Origin: Burkholderiales bacterium PBB1
GTDB taxonomy: Bacteria > Pseudomonadota > Gammaproteobacteria > Burkholderiales > Burkholderiaceae_C
Direction: 5' to 3'
DNA: 64,000 bases
Assembly (NCBI GenBank): GCA_002255905.1
Contig: NKIN01000001.1
Location: 744,001 to 808,000, forward strand
Shown here piece after piece: positions 44,099 to 53,568 of the stretch. How positions within the stretch are numbered: the stretch's first letter is position 1; each line of letters opens with the position of its first letter. The notes under the pieces are model-generated. The model searched no databases. It was not told the origin of the DNA and saw only the letters and a list, made by a program, of their open reading frames with translations. The translations under genes and the position numbers were made by a program.

Positions 44099-45801
44099 AG
44101 CATTCCCAGGAAATCATCCCGGGTCGTCTGCGCGCCCTCTGGCGCGGCTGGGCGATCGCCGGCCTCGCGAGCGCGGGGCTGGCCCAGGCGCAGACGCCAC
44201 CAGTGCAGTTGCCGCCATCGCTCGATCCCGGCGCGATACAGCGCCAGTCGATCGAGCAGCAGAAGAAGCTGCTCGAAGAAGAGCGACAGCGCTCGCGCAG
44301 CAACCCAAGCACTTCGCCGCTGGATCGCAGCGCGGTCGAGCGCAAGGATGGCGCCGCTTCGACTTCTGCAGCGCGCGTCACCGTCAAGCGCATCGAGTTC
44401 TCGCCGTCGGCCCTCTTGCCCGAGACCGAGCTGAAGAAGATCGCCGCCGACTACGAAGGCAAGGAGGTCGGCTTCGCCGACCTGCAGGCGCTGGTCGCAC
44501 GCGTCAATGCGCTGTACAAGGCACGCGGCGCGATCGCGGCCGAGGCAGTGATCCCCGCGCAGGACGTGTCTGGCGGCGTGATCATGATTCGCCTGATCGA
44601 GGGCAGGATCGGTGCCTATCAGCTGCGCGGCAACGACTCGACGGCGGCCTCCTATGTGCTCGATCGCATGCACGATGCCCCGGGTTCGCTGGTCGACATT
44701 GCCCGGCTGGAGCGCGACCTGATCTGGTTCAACCGCACCAACGATGTCCAGCTGCGGGCCGTGCTGAAGCCCGGGCAGGCGTTTGCGACCACCGATGTCG
44801 AACTGGCGGCACAGGAGCCGTCGCGCCATTCGGTGAGCCTGTTCACCGACACCGCAGGCAGCCGCAGCACCGGTGAGTACCGGGTGGGCGCCGTGTACGC
44901 CAACCACAGCCTGTTCGGCTACCGCGATGAACTGACGATCTCAACCACGCAGGCCCGTGGCTACGACGGCCGGGCCTTGTCGTACTCGGTGCCGGTCAAC
45001 ACCTGGGGTGGCCGTTTTTCTTTTGGCTACAACGACGACCGCACCCGCATCAAGTACGGGCCTTTCGCGCCGCTGAATGTGTCGGGGCAGGCCGAGTCCT
45101 GGACCGCGTCGTTGCGCCAGCCGGTCTGGGTCGATCAGCGCACACTGATCGCCGCCAACTTCAGCGTGGTGGATCGCCGCTCGCTGACCTTCATCCAGTC
45201 GGTGCGCTTGCAGAAGGTCGAGACAGTCGATTTCAGCCTGGGCATTGACGCGCTGCGCAGCGATGACAGTGGTGCCTGGACGGGCAGCGTCAGTGCCACC
45301 ATGGGCGATGCGCATTCACCCGAACACCTTGGCTACACCGTGCTGCGCGGCAGCGTCGAGCGCGATCAGGACCTGGGCCACGGGTTCGAGGGGCGCGCTA
45401 GTCTGGGCTGGCAGGCAACCAGCCAGAAGCGGTTGCCCAGCAGTGCGCAGTATTTCCTTGGCGGTGCCGGTACGGTGCGGGCGTATTCGAACGCGTACTA
45501 CAGCGGGCTGGAAGGCTATGTCGTGAACCTCGAGTTGCGCCGTCCGCTGGACCTGCGCGGGCCGGGATCCGAGTCGGCCAGGCCCGACGTGACGGTGCTG
45601 GGCTACCTCGACCGCGGCCAGACGCGGCCGAACGGGCCGGGTCAGCGCGACATCAGCCTGCAGAGCATCGGCGCCGGCTTCGAGCTGCGGATCAGCCCGC
45701 GCTTCTTTGGTCGGCTGACGGTGGGGCACCAGATGCTCCACCGCGCCGAAGAACCACGCTCCGTGCGTGTCGATGCCAGCCTGGTGCTGGCGCTGTTCTG
45801 A
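44095..45801 (+). CDS. Two-partner secretion outer-membrane transporter (TpsB, ShlB/FhaC/HecB family)
   Basis: A 568-residue outer-membrane beta-barrel. A signal peptide ends near GLAQAQTPP (about residue 26). A proline and Gln/Glu/Lys-rich linker helix (SIEQQKKLLEEERQRSR) precedes POTRA-type domains (KRIEFSPSALLP..., AEAVIPAQDVSGGVIMIRLIEGRIG) and then the 16-strand barrel with many aromatic Tyr-rich strands. The L6-type motif VRAYSNAYYSGLEGYVVNLELRRPL is visible as the conserved VRGY-like segment, here VRAYS. It folds the giant adhesin across the outer membrane, and its start overlaps the adhesin stop. Confidence 0.93.
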   Translation: MKHSQEIIPGRLRALWRGWAIAGLASAGLAQAQTPPVQLPPSLDPGAIQRQSIEQQKKLLEEERQRSRSNPSTSPLDRSAVERKDGAASTSAARVTVKRIEFSPSALLPETELKKIAADYEGKEVGFADLQALVARVNALYKARGAIAAEAVIPAQDVSGGVIMIRLIEGRIGAYQLRGNDSTAASYVLDRMHDAPGSLVDIARLERDLIWFNRTNDVQLRAVLKPGQAFATTDVELAAQEPSRHSVSLFTDTAGSRSTGEYRVGAVYANHSLFGYRDELTISTTQARGYDGRALSYSVPVNTWGGRFSFGYNDDRTRIKYGPFAPLNVSGQAESWTASLRQPVWVDQRTLIAANFSVVDRRSLTFIQSVRLQKVETVDFSLGIDALRSDDSGAWTGSVSATMGDAHSPEHLGYTVLRGSVERDQDLGHGFEGRASLGWQATSQKRLPSSAQYFLGGAGTVRAYSNAYYSGLEGYVVNLELRRPLDLRGPGSESARPDVTVLGYLDRGQTRPNGPGQRDISLQSIGAGFELRISPRFFGRLTVGHQMLHRAEEPRSVRVDASLVLALF

Positions 45802-45837
45802 CCGGACGCCAAGGAACGCACGCCCGGCCCCGGCGCT

Positions 45838-46179
45838 TCACTCGCTGCGGGTGCGGCGGCGCAGCGTGAACTTGCCCAGCAACTCGGCCGTCTGCATTTC
45901 GGCCGACACGGCACTTTCGAGCGAGGAGCGCGACAGGCCGGACAGCTCGTAGTGCATGTTCTCGTACAACTCGGCGGTGGACGGGTAGGTGTTCAGCACG
46001 GCGGCCAGGGCGGTGTCGGGCAGGTTGGCCGCCAAGGCGCTCTTGAGCCGGGATACCACGATCTGGTATTGAGCCCCATCGATCGGGTCGCCACTGCGGT
46101 CGATGCGCTCGAGCAGGTGCGCGAGGGCCACGGCGGTGTTGACGACGCTGCGCGGCGTTTGAACCTTCGGTGCGGGCAT
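45838..46179 (-). CDS. Uncharacterised small protein
   Basis: A 113-residue protein I do not recognise. It is predicted mostly helical, with RSVVNTAVALAHLLERIDRSGDPIDGAQYQIVVSRLKSAL-type amphipathic segments, then YPSTAELYENMHYELSGL and a basic end (TLRRRTR). No signal peptide, membrane segment or catalytic motif is apparent. Codon use looks ordinary for the window. It is convergent with tpsB and stands apart from the neighbouring short gene. Confidence 0.6.
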   Translation of the reverse strand: MPAPKVQTPRSVVNTAVALAHLLERIDRSGDPIDGAQYQIVVSRLKSALAANLPDTALAAVLNTYPSTAELYENMHYELSGLSRSSLESAVSAEMQTAELLGKFTLRRRTRSE

Positions 46180-46313
46180 GCTGGACTCCTGTGCGGTCGA
46201 TGTCGTCGGAATGCCATGTACATGCGGACAGGGTACCCAAAGTCAAGTCACCGGGGTGGCCGCGGCGTGGCGTGAGCCGCCGGTCGCCGCATGCCACCCG
46301 GGCGCCGCCTCGA

Positions 46314-46454
46314 TCAGGCGGCGGCTTGTGACGCCTGGCCGTTCGTCGGCTTCGTGTCGCTGCCCGCCGGGGTGCGTTGCTTGGCCTGACGCTTGAGGTC
46401 CTTCGCCCGTTTTTGTTTTTGTCGGCGGATGCCGCGGTCTTTGTCAGCGCTCAT
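46314..46454 (-). CDS. Small basic protein, uncharacterised
   Basis: A 46-residue, strongly basic protein. The first half is dense in Arg, Lys and Gln (RGIRRQKQKRAKDLKRQAKQR) and the second half is a low-complexity Gly/Ser/Thr/Ala/Gln tail. The ATG at 46454 has an AAGAGAA purine run upstream at plausible spacing. Nucleic-acid binding is a guess from charge only. It lies just upstream of, and divergent from, the TerB-like gene. Confidence 0.5.
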   Translation of the reverse strand: MSADKDRGIRRQKQKRAKDLKRQAKQRTPAGSDTKPTNGQASQAAA

Positions 46455-46537
46455 GTGGTTCTCTTGGGAGTGGTTGAAGGGAAGGGGTACGGGCGGTCCA
46501 CGGATGACAGGCAACCGCCTCGTGCCATCATTTGAGC

Positions 46538-47020
46538 ATGTTCCAGTCCCTCAAAGAATTTTTCGACGCGGTGCTGTCTCCTGCGGCCACCCGCGATGCT
46601 GCCTCTGATGAGCATGCGCTTCAGTTGGCCACGGCGGTCATGCTGGTCGAAGTGATGCGTGCCGATGCGAGCTTCGAGGCCAGCGAGCGGCTTGCCGTGC
46701 TGACCGCGTTGCGCGACCGCTTTGCGCTGTCGCCCGACGAGGCCGCCCAACTGACCGAACTGGCCGTCACCACGGCGCGTGGTGCCACCGATCTGTTCGC
46801 CTTCACCTCGCGCATCAACGAGCATGTCGACATGCCGCAGAAACTGCGCATGGTCGAGCACATGTGGCGTGTGGCCTATGCCGATGGCCACCTCAGCGAC
46901 CATGAGCGCCATGTGCTGTGGCGCATTGCCGATCTGCTGCACGTGCCGCAGGGCGCTTATGTCCACGCCCGGCTCCGGGTGCAGGAAGAAATCAAGGCGG
47001 CGGCGGGCTCTGGCGCCTGA
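46538..47020 (+). CDS. TerB-family protein
   Basis: A 160-residue all-helical protein of the TerB (tellurite resistance B-like) superfamily. Segments such as LQLATAVMLVEVMRADASFEASERLAVL, LSPDEAAQLTELA and MVEHMWRVAYADGHLSDHERHVLWRIADLL-type sequence carry the acidic D/E residues of the TerB fold. Most stand-alone members are of unknown function, and there is no ter operon here to suggest tellurite resistance. ATG 46538 is preferred over a TTG at 46532. It lies 105 bp before dnaB. Confidence 0.8.
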   Translation: MFQSLKEFFDAVLSPAATRDAASDEHALQLATAVMLVEVMRADASFEASERLAVLTALRDRFALSPDEAAQLTELAVTTARGATDLFAFTSRINEHVDMPQKLRMVEHMWRVAYADGHLSDHERHVLWRIADLLHVPQGAYVHARLRVQEEIKAAAGSGA

Positions 47021-47125
47021 CCCGTGGCTGCACACAGGTTTTCAGGCTGATTTCCCCTGCTCGTGCCCAGCCTGTGCACAGCTTTGTACACAGGCACCGG
47101 GCGTGGCGACTCTTATGATCTTCGG

Positions 47126-48547
47126 ATGTCGGCACTGATCTCCTCCCCCCCGTTTTCCAACCCACCCCCGCGCGGAGACGACGAGGTCGCGAGACTGCGG
47201 ATGCCACCGCATTCGATCGAAGCCGAACAGAGCGTGCTGGGCGGCTTGCTGCTCGACAACAGCGCCTGGGACCGCGCGGGCGATCTGCTTACCGACAGCG
47301 ATTTCTATCGCTTCGAGCACCGTGCGATCTATGCCGCCATCGGCGCCCTGATCAACGCCAGCAAGCCCGCCGACGTCATCACGGTGTTCGAGCAGCTGCA
47401 AAGCCTGGGCAAGGCCGAGGAGTGCGGCGGGCTGGTGTACCTGAACGCGCTGGCGCAAAGCGTGCCGAGCGCGGCCAACCTGCGCCGCTATGCCGAGATC
47501 GTCCGCGAGCGGGCGGTGCTGCGCAAGCTGGTGTCGGCCAGCGACGAGATCGCCACGAGCGCCTTCAATCCGCAGGGCAGGGCGGTGTCGGAAATCCTCG
47601 ACGAGGCCGAGGCCAAGATCTTCAAGATCGGCGAGGAAGGCTCGCGCTCTCGGCAGGGCTTCCAGTCGATGGATGCACTGGTCGTCCAACTGCTGGACCG
47701 GGTGACCGAGCTGCACGAGAACGGCGCCGAAGAGGTGACCGGTGTGCGCACCGGCTACTTCGACCTCGATCGCATGACGGCAGGCTTCCAGCCCGGCGAC
47801 CTGATCGTGCTGGCGGCGCGTCCCTCGATGGGCAAGACCGCGCTCGCGCTGAACATCGCCGAGCATGTGGCGGTGCAGGAGGGCCTGCCGGTCGTCATCT
47901 TCTCGATGGAAATGGGCGCGGCGCAACTGGCCTTGCGGCTGGTCGGCTCGCTCGGGCGCATCGACCAGCAGCACCTGCGCACCGGGGCACTCAAGGACGA
48001 CGAATGGGGCCGCTTGACCGAGGCGATCGAGAAGCTCGGCACCATCAGCATGTTCATCGACGAGAGCCCGGCGCTGACGCCCAGCGAACTGCGCGCCCGC
48101 GCCCGACGCCAGGCCCGACAGTGCGGCAAGCTCGGCCTGATCGTGGTCGACTACCTGCAGCTGATGAGTGGCAGTGGTGGCAATGAAGAGAACCGCGCCA
48201 CGGTGATCGGTGAGATCTCGCGGGGGCTGAAGTCGCTGGCTAAGGAGTTGCAGTGCCCGGTGATCGCGCTGTCGCAGCTCAACCGCAGCGTCGAGTCGCG
48301 CACCGACAAGCGGCCGATGATGAGTGACCTGCGCGAGTCCGGCGCCATCGAGCAGGACGCCGACGTCATCATGTTTATCTACCGCGACGAGTACTACACC
48401 AAGGAAGCCTGCAAGGAGCCGGGCGTGGCCGAAGTCATCATCGGCAAGCAGCGCAACGGGCCGACCGGCACCGTGAAGCTCACCTTCCTGAAGCCGCTGA
48501 CCAAGTTCGACAACCTGGCGCCGGGCAGCGCCGGCGGTGATTACTGA
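47126..48547 (+). CDS. dnaB: Replicative DNA helicase DnaB
   Basis: A 473-residue hexameric replication-fork helicase. The N-terminal primase-interaction domain begins at RMPPHSIEAEQSVLGGLLLDN. The RecA-like ATPase has Walker A ARPSMGKTALALN, and EKLGTISMFIDESPALTP, LIVVDYLQLMSG and LSQLNRSVESR-type motifs follow. The start at 47126 (MSALISSPP) was chosen over GTG/ATG codons upstream that would add a non-family leader. Intergenic DNA before it has several CACA-containing DnaA-box-like sites, but none is a perfect match. Confidence 0.96.
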   Translation: MSALISSPPFSNPPPRGDDEVARLRMPPHSIEAEQSVLGGLLLDNSAWDRAGDLLTDSDFYRFEHRAIYAAIGALINASKPADVITVFEQLQSLGKAEECGGLVYLNALAQSVPSAANLRRYAEIVRERAVLRKLVSASDEIATSAFNPQGRAVSEILDEAEAKIFKIGEEGSRSRQGFQSMDALVVQLLDRVTELHENGAEEVTGVRTGYFDLDRMTAGFQPGDLIVLAARPSMGKTALALNIAEHVAVQEGLPVVIFSMEMGAAQLALRLVGSLGRIDQQHLRTGALKDDEWGRLTEAIEKLGTISMFIDESPALTPSELRARARRQARQCGKLGLIVVDYLQLMSGSGGNEENRATVIGEISRGLKSLAKELQCPVIALSQLNRSVESRTDKRPMMSDLRESGAIEQDADVIMFIYRDEYYTKEACKEPGVAEVIIGKQRNGPTGTVKLTFLKPLTKFDNLAPGSAGGDY

Positions 48548-48565
48548 GCGTTGCGGCTCGGTGGT

Positions 48566-50194
48566 TCAGGCCCGCAGCGTCAGACCGCCCGCCGACCGGG
48601 ATGAGGACTGGCCCAGGCTGAGCTGCGTGCCCTGGCTGCAGTAGCGGCTCTTCAGCTCATTGATCCGCTGGGCCAGTGCGGCGTGGTCGGTGATCTTGGC
48701 GGCGTGGCGGTGCAGCACCGCAGTGGCCAGCTCGATCAGCTTGGCGTTCAGCGTTTCGAGGCCCTTGGCCATCAGCGATTCCACGGCGGCCGTGGGTGAT
48801 CCGCTGAGGCTGTGCGCCATCGCCTTCTCGGCCATGCTGCTGATGCCGTGCTGTCCCTCGTGGATCAGCGCTGCGTAGACCTGATCGTTCGCAGCCGCTC
48901 CGCACAGCACCTCGCACGAGGCCTTCGACACGCAGTAGCGCTGGGCGATCTCGGTGACCCACGATTCGGCCCCGTCGAGTGCGACCTCGTTCTGGCGCAG
49001 CCGGGCCAGCACCGCGAGCAAGTTGGTGGCGGCTTGCTGGTCGAAATCTTCACAGCGGATGTCGGCAGCCAGTTCGCGAGCGAGCTTCACGCAGTCGGTG
49101 AGCTGACGGGCCTGCAGGGCCTGCAGCACGCTGGCCACGCGAAAGTAGCGCTGAAGTCGCGGGCTGTCGTTTTGCCGTTCCAGCGCGAGTGCGAGGTTGG
49201 CGACGACCCGCCCCAAGGCCTTCGTGTCGCGCTTGTCGAAGTGCATCATCGCGAGCAGCACGAGGCTTTGGCAATCGAACATCTTGGAGGTCACGCCCAG
49301 ACGCGCCGATCGCTCCAGCGCTGCGGTGGCGTCGTCGGTCTGCCCGAGAAAGAACGCGAGCGTGCCCTGCTTCTGCAGCCGGGTGATGCTGTGTGGCGTG
49401 AGTGTTGCCGCCGTGCGGTAGGTTTCCAGTGCGTCACCGAGCTGTCCCTGCTCGATCTGCACCTGCCCCATCACGTCGTAGGCGTCGGCGTAGCCGGGTT
49501 GTTCTTCGATCAGGCTGTCGAGGGTCTGGGCGGCTTTTGCCATCTGGCCGACCGCGAGGTCGACGCGGGCCAGGCCCAGTTGGGCCCAGGGCATGCCGCG
49601 TGTATCGAGTACCGATTGGTACAGCGCGCGCGCCGAGGCGTGGTCACCGATCCGCAGGAACAGCTCGGCACCGATGCGCGCGGCATACAGCCAGAACTCG
49701 CCACGGGTTTGGTAACGCTCCTGGCACAGCCGCGCGGCGGTGGCGAAGTCGCTGACCTCGATCGCCTTGAAGATCGAGCGCAGCACCTTCTTGCGGTGGC
49801 GCGCCTGCAGCACGCGCTCTTCCAGCGCAGAAGCGGCGTGCGGCTTGATCAGGTAACTGTCGAGCGCCGACTCGGCAGCCTCGGCCACCTTGGTGTACGA
49901 GCACTCGCCGGTGACCATCACGAAGACAGTGGCGTAGGGCAGCAGCTGCGAGCGACGCAGGTCGTCGAGCAGGTCCTGACCCGACATGGGTGAATTGTCG
50001 AAGTGGTAGTCGCACAGCACGATGTCGAACTCGCGCGTTTCGAGTTCGCGCCGGGCGTCGGTCACGCGGCTGGTCTGCGACACCTGGCCAATGCCGATGT
50101 CGCGCAGCATGTTCATCAGGATGCTGCGCGAGGTCGGGTTGCTGTCGATCACCAGCGCCTTGCAGTCTTCGGCTTCTTGGCGGGTCAAACGCAT
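48566..50194 (-). CDS. Response regulator with TPR repeats
   Basis: A 542-residue protein. A receiver domain (about residues 12-135) has Asp62 in IVLCDYHFD and Lys in YLIKPHA. A long helical region of TPR-like repeats follows (for example LYQSVLDTRGMPWAQLGLAR, YADAYDVMGQVQIEQGQLGDALETYR). No DNA-binding or enzymatic output domain is visible, so regulation is probably through protein contacts. This receiver-TPR architecture is known in several gamma- and betaproteobacteria. It lies 49 bp after dnaJ on the same strand, separated by a strong hairpin. Confidence 0.87.
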   Translation of the reverse strand: MRLTRQEAEDCKALVIDSNPTSRSILMNMLRDIGIGQVSQTSRVTDARRELETREFDIVLCDYHFDNSPMSGQDLLDDLRRSQLLPYATVFVMVTGECSYTKVAEAAESALDSYLIKPHAASALEERVLQARHRKKVLRSIFKAIEVSDFATAARLCQERYQTRGEFWLYAARIGAELFLRIGDHASARALYQSVLDTRGMPWAQLGLARVDLAVGQMAKAAQTLDSLIEEQPGYADAYDVMGQVQIEQGQLGDALETYRTAATLTPHSITRLQKQGTLAFFLGQTDDATAALERSARLGVTSKMFDCQSLVLLAMMHFDKRDTKALGRVVANLALALERQNDSPRLQRYFRVASVLQALQARQLTDCVKLARELAADIRCEDFDQQAATNLLAVLARLRQNEVALDGAESWVTEIAQRYCVSKASCEVLCGAAANDQVYAALIHEGQHGISSMAEKAMAHSLSGSPTAAVESLMAKGLETLNAKLIELATAVLHRHAAKITDHAALAQRINELKSRYCSQGTQLSLGQSSSRSAGGLTLRA

Positions 50195-50197
50195 GAA

Positions 50198-50234
50198 GGG
50201 TCGATATCCGGTGGGGGTGACCGGATATCGGCCC
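50198..50234 (-). repeat. Strong 15-bp hairpin between dnaJ and the TPR regulator
   Basis: CGATATCCGGT and ACCGGATATCG form a perfect 11-bp inverted repeat around a 7-nt loop, extended by three G-C pairs and one G-T pair. It lies 9 bp after the dnaJ stop and ends 3 bp before the ATG of the next gene. There is no T-run, so it may be an mRNA-stabilising or weak terminator structure. Confidence 0.6.
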
Positions 50235-50243
50235 GCTTTCAGC

Positions 50244-51386
50244 TCACTTGAAGATGTCTTTGACCCGATCCGACCACGACTTCGAGTTCGGCGAGTGCTT
50301 GTCCCCGCCTTTCTGGAACGACTCGTCCAGCTCCTTGAGCAGCTTGCGCTGGTGCTCGGTCAGCTTGACGGGCGTCTCCACCGTGACATGGCAGTACAGA
50401 TCGCCGGGGTAGCTCGAGCGCAGGCCCTTGATGCCCTTGCCTCGCAGCCGGAAGGTCTTGCCGTGCTGGGTGCCCTCGGGCAGGTCGATCTCGGCCTTGC
50501 CATTCAGCGTGGGCACCTGGATCTGTCCGCCGAGTGCCGCGGTGATCATGCTGACCGGTGCGGTGCAGTGCAGGTCGTCGCCGTCGCGTTCGAAGATCTC
50601 GTGCTGCTTGACGCGGATCTCGATGTAAAGGTCGCCAGGTGGCCCACCGTTGGTGCCCGGCTCGCCGTTGCCGGCCGAACGGATGCGCATGCCTTCGTTG
50701 ATGCCGGCCGGGATCTTGACCTCGAGCGTCTTCGACTTCTTGATGCGCCCCTGGCCGCTGCAGGCGGTGCAGGGCTCGGGGATCACCTTGCCAGCGCCGC
50801 GGCAGGTCGGGCAGGTCTGCTGGATGCTGAAGAAGCCCTGGCGCATCGTGACCGCACCCGAGCCGTTGCAGCTGCCGCACATCTTGGCGCTGGTGCCTGG
50901 CTTGGCGCCGCTGCCCTTGCAGGTTTCGCAGCTTTCGTAGGACGGGATGCGGATCTGCGTCTCCTTGCCGGCAGCCGCTTCCTCCAGTGTGATCTCCATC
51001 TGATACGACAGATCGCTGCCGCGGAACACCTGCTGGCCACCACCGCGACGCTGGCCACCGCCGCCGCCGAAGATGTCGCCGAAGATGTCGCCGAAGGCCT
51101 CGGCGAAGCCGCCCATGTTGTCGCCACCGGGGCGGAATCCACCGCCCATGTTCGGGTCGACGCCGGCGTGGCCGTATTGATCGTAGGCGGCGCGCTTTTG
51201 CGCGTCAGACAGCATCTCGTAGGCCTCTTTGGCCTCCTTGAACTTCTCTTCTGCCTTCTTGGCATCGTCACCCTGGTTGCGGTCAGGGTGGTGCTTCATC
51301 GCCAGCTTGCGATAGGCCTTCTTGATGTCGTCCTCGGACGCGTTCTTCGCCACGCCCAGGATCTCGTAGTAATCGCGCTTTGCCAT
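50244..51386 (-). CDS. dnaJ: Co-chaperone DnaJ
   Basis: A 380-residue type I J-protein. The J domain ([18 protein letters not shown] with the HPD motif) stimulates DnaK. A Gly/Phe-rich linker, a zinc-binding domain with four CxxCxGxG-like repeats, and the C-terminal substrate-binding domain follow. The start at 51386 is standard; the five upstream codons in frame are not family sequence. It follows dnaK. Confidence 0.97.
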   Translation of the reverse strand: MAKRDYYEILGVAKNASEDDIKKAYRKLAMKHHPDRNQGDDAKKAEEKFKEAKEAYEMLSDAQKRAAYDQYGHAGVDPNMGGGFRPGGDNMGGFAEAFGDIFGDIFGGGGGQRRGGGQQVFRGSDLSYQMEITLEEAAAGKETQIRIPSYESCETCKGSGAKPGTSAKMCGSCNGSGAVTMRQGFFSIQQTCPTCRGAGKVIPEPCTACSGQGRIKKSKTLEVKIPAGINEGMRIRSAGNGEPGTNGGPPGDLYIEIRVKQHEIFERDGDDLHCTAPVSMITAALGGQIQVPTLNGKAEIDLPEGTQHGKTFRLRGKGIKGLRSSYPGDLYCHVTVETPVKLTEHQRKLLKELDESFQKGGDKHSPNSKSWSDRVKDIFK

Positions 51387-51427
51387 CGATTCATCCGTCA
51401 CGCCGCAGCGTCTGATTCAAACAAGAA

Positions 51428-51472
51428 CGCCGCGTCGGGACCGCGCTTGCGCACGAGCACCCTGACGCGGCG
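51428..51472 (-). terminator. Hairpin between dnaK and dnaJ
   Basis: CGCCGCGTCAGGG and CCCGACGCGGCG (minus strand) form a 12-bp GC-rich stem, followed by a moderately T-rich TTCTTGTTTG. It may be a partial terminator or attenuator that lowers dnaJ relative to dnaK. Confidence 0.55.
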
Positions 51473-51515
51473 AGGTCACCGGGTCGCCCCGGTGCCGTGT
51501 GTCATCGAGTTCGTG

Positions 51516-53468
51516 TCACTTCTTCTCTTTGACTTCGGTGAACTCGGCGTCCACCACATTGTCATCGGCGGGCTTGTCGGCCGAAGCGGTCGACTGGGGG
51601 CCCGCGCCGGCACCGGTTGCATCACCCGCCGCGGCAGCCGCCGCCTGCGCATCGGCGTAGACCTTTTCACCGAGCTTCTGGCTGGCGGTCATCAGGGCTT
51701 CGGTCGAGGCTTCGATGGTGGCCTGGTCCTCGCTCGACAGCGCGGCTTCGGCATCCTTCAAGGCGGCCTCGATCTTTTCCTTCTCGCCGGCGTCGAGCTT
51801 GTCACCGTGTTCGGCGAGGCTCTTCTTGACGCTGTGGATCATCGCGTCGGCCGAATTGCGGGCCTGGATCAGGCCGAGCTTCTTCTTGTCCTCGGCGGCA
51901 TTCAGCTCAGCGTCCTTCACCATCTGCTGGATCTCGGCTTCGGTCAGACCCGAATTGGCCTTGATGGTGATCTTGTTTTCCTTGCCGGTGCCCTTGTCCT
52001 TGGCGCCCACGTGCAGGATGCCGTTGGCGTCGATGTCGAAGCTGACCTCGATCTGCGGCGTGCCACGTGGTGCCGGCGGGATGCCCTCTAGGTTGAACTC
52101 GCCCAGGCTCTTGTTGCCCGAGGCCATCTCGCGCTCGCCCTGGTAGACCTTGATGGTCACGGCCGGCTGGTTGTCGTCGGCGGTGGAGAAGGTCTGCGAG
52201 AACTTCGTCGGGATGGTCGTGTTCTTGGCGATCATCTTCGTCATCACGCCACCCAGCGTCTCGATGCCGAGCGACAGCGGTGTCACGTCGAGCAGCAGCA
52301 CGTCGGTGCGGTCACCGGCCAGCACTTGGCCCTGGATCGCAGCGCCCACGGCGACGGCTTCGTCCGGGTTCACGTCCTTGCGCGGATCGCGGCCGAAGAA
52401 TTCCTTCACTTTCTCCTGCACCTTCGGCATGCGGGTCATGCCGCCGACCAGAATCACGTCGTTGATGGCGCTGACGGAGATACCGGCGTCCTTGATCGCG
52501 GTACGGCAAGGCGCGATGGTGCGCTCGATCAGGTCTTCGACCAGCGCTTCCAGCTTGGCGCGGGTCAGCTTGACATTCAAGTGCTTCGGGCCCGAGGCAT
52601 CGGCTGTGACGTAGGGCAGGTTGATGTCGGTCTGGCTGCTGTTGGACAGCTCGATCTTGGCCTTCTCGGCCGCTTCCTTCAGACGTTGCAGTGCCAGCAC
52701 GTCCTTGCCCAGGTCGACGCCTTGCTCTTTCTTGAACTCGGCAATGATGTAGTCGATGATGCGCTGGTCGAAGTCCTCGCCACCCAGGAACGTGTCGCCG
52801 TTGGTCGACAGCACTTCGAACTGCTTCTCGCCATCGACATCGGCGATCTCGATGATCGACACGTCGAAGGTGCCGCCGCCAAGGTCGTAGACGGCGATCT
52901 TGCGGTCGCCCTTCTCGTTCTTGTCGAGGCCGAAGGCGAGCGCCGCGGCGGTCGGCTCGTTGATGATGCGCTTGACGTCCAGACCCGCGATGCGGCCGGC
53001 GTCTTTCGTCGCCTGGCGCTGCGCGTCGTTGAAGTAGGCAGGCACCGTGATCACCGCTTCGGTGACCGTTTCGCCCAGGTAGTCCTCGGCGGTCTTCTTC
53101 ATCTTGCGCAGGATTTCTGCGCTGACCTGCTGCGGAGCGATCTTGTTGCCACGCACCTCGACCCAGGCGTCGCCGTTGTCGGCGGCCGCGATCTTGTAGG
53201 GCATGAGGTCGATGTCCTTCTGCACTTCCTTCTCGGTGAACTTGCGGCCGATCAGGCGCTTCACCGCGTACAGCGTGTTCTTGGGGTTGGTGACGGCCTG
53301 GCGCTTGGCTGAAGCACCGACGAGGATCTCGCCGCTCTCCTGGTAGGCGACGATCGATGGCGTGGTGCGTGCACCTTCGCTGTTCTCGATCACCTTGGTC
53401 GTGTTGCCCTCCATGATCGACACGCACGAGTTGGTGGTGCCGAGGTCGATACCGATGATTTTTGCCAT
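51516..53468 (-). CDS. dnaK: Chaperone DnaK (Hsp70)
   Basis: A 650-residue Hsp70. The nucleotide-binding domain begins [15 protein letters not shown] and has [13 protein letters not shown]; the linker [15 protein letters not shown] leads to the substrate-binding domain. The C-terminal tail is Ala/Gly-rich and ends in EFTEVKEKK. The ATG at 53468 has a perfect AGGAG; the longer upstream frame is not family sequence. It works with DnaJ and GrpE in the same cluster. Confidence 0.98.
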   Translation of the reverse strand: MAKIIGIDLGTTNSCVSIMEGNTTKVIENSEGARTTPSIVAYQESGEILVGASAKRQAVTNPKNTLYAVKRLIGRKFTEKEVQKDIDLMPYKIAAADNGDAWVEVRGNKIAPQQVSAEILRKMKKTAEDYLGETVTEAVITVPAYFNDAQRQATKDAGRIAGLDVKRIINEPTAAALAFGLDKNEKGDRKIAVYDLGGGTFDVSIIEIADVDGEKQFEVLSTNGDTFLGGEDFDQRIIDYIIAEFKKEQGVDLGKDVLALQRLKEAAEKAKIELSNSSQTDINLPYVTADASGPKHLNVKLTRAKLEALVEDLIERTIAPCRTAIKDAGISVSAINDVILVGGMTRMPKVQEKVKEFFGRDPRKDVNPDEAVAVGAAIQGQVLAGDRTDVLLLDVTPLSLGIETLGGVMTKMIAKNTTIPTKFSQTFSTADDNQPAVTIKVYQGEREMASGNKSLGEFNLEGIPPAPRGTPQIEVSFDIDANGILHVGAKDKGTGKENKITIKANSGLTEAEIQQMVKDAELNAAEDKKKLGLIQARNSADAMIHSVKKSLAEHGDKLDAGEKEKIEAALKDAEAALSSEDQATIEASTEALMTASQKLGEKVYADAQAAAAAAGDATGAGAGPQSTASADKPADDNVVDAEFTEVKEKK

Positions 53469-53504
53469 GTCGAAATCTCCTGAATGTTGAAACTGGCTTG
53501 ATGA

Positions 53505-53522
53505 CAAGTTGTGGATAACTTG
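53505..53522. promoter_or_regulatory. Palindrome containing a perfect DnaA box upstream of dnaK
   Basis: CAAGTT and AACTTG flank GTGGAT, forming an 18-bp palindrome that contains TTATCCACA, a perfect DnaA box, at 53510-53518 (minus strand). It lies about 40 bp before the dnaK start. Confidence 0.55.
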
Positions 53523-53528
53523 CTTGCT

Positions 53529-53534
53529 TTCAAG
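53529..53534 (-). promoter_or_regulatory. Possible sigma-32 -35 element of dnaK
   Basis: On the minus strand CTTGAA preceded by CCC matches the heat-shock -35 core. The expected -10 box 14 nt downstream (CCACAACT) is only a partial match to CCCCATNT. Confidence 0.35.
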
Positions 53535-53568
53535 GGGCGCCGAGCGCAGCCGCCCGATCAAGTGGCCA

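Noticed and set aside
47021-47125. Replication origin or DnaA-box cluster before dnaB
   Set aside because: Several CACA-like nonamers are present but none is a perfect DnaA box and no AT-rich unwinding region or dnaA gene is near.
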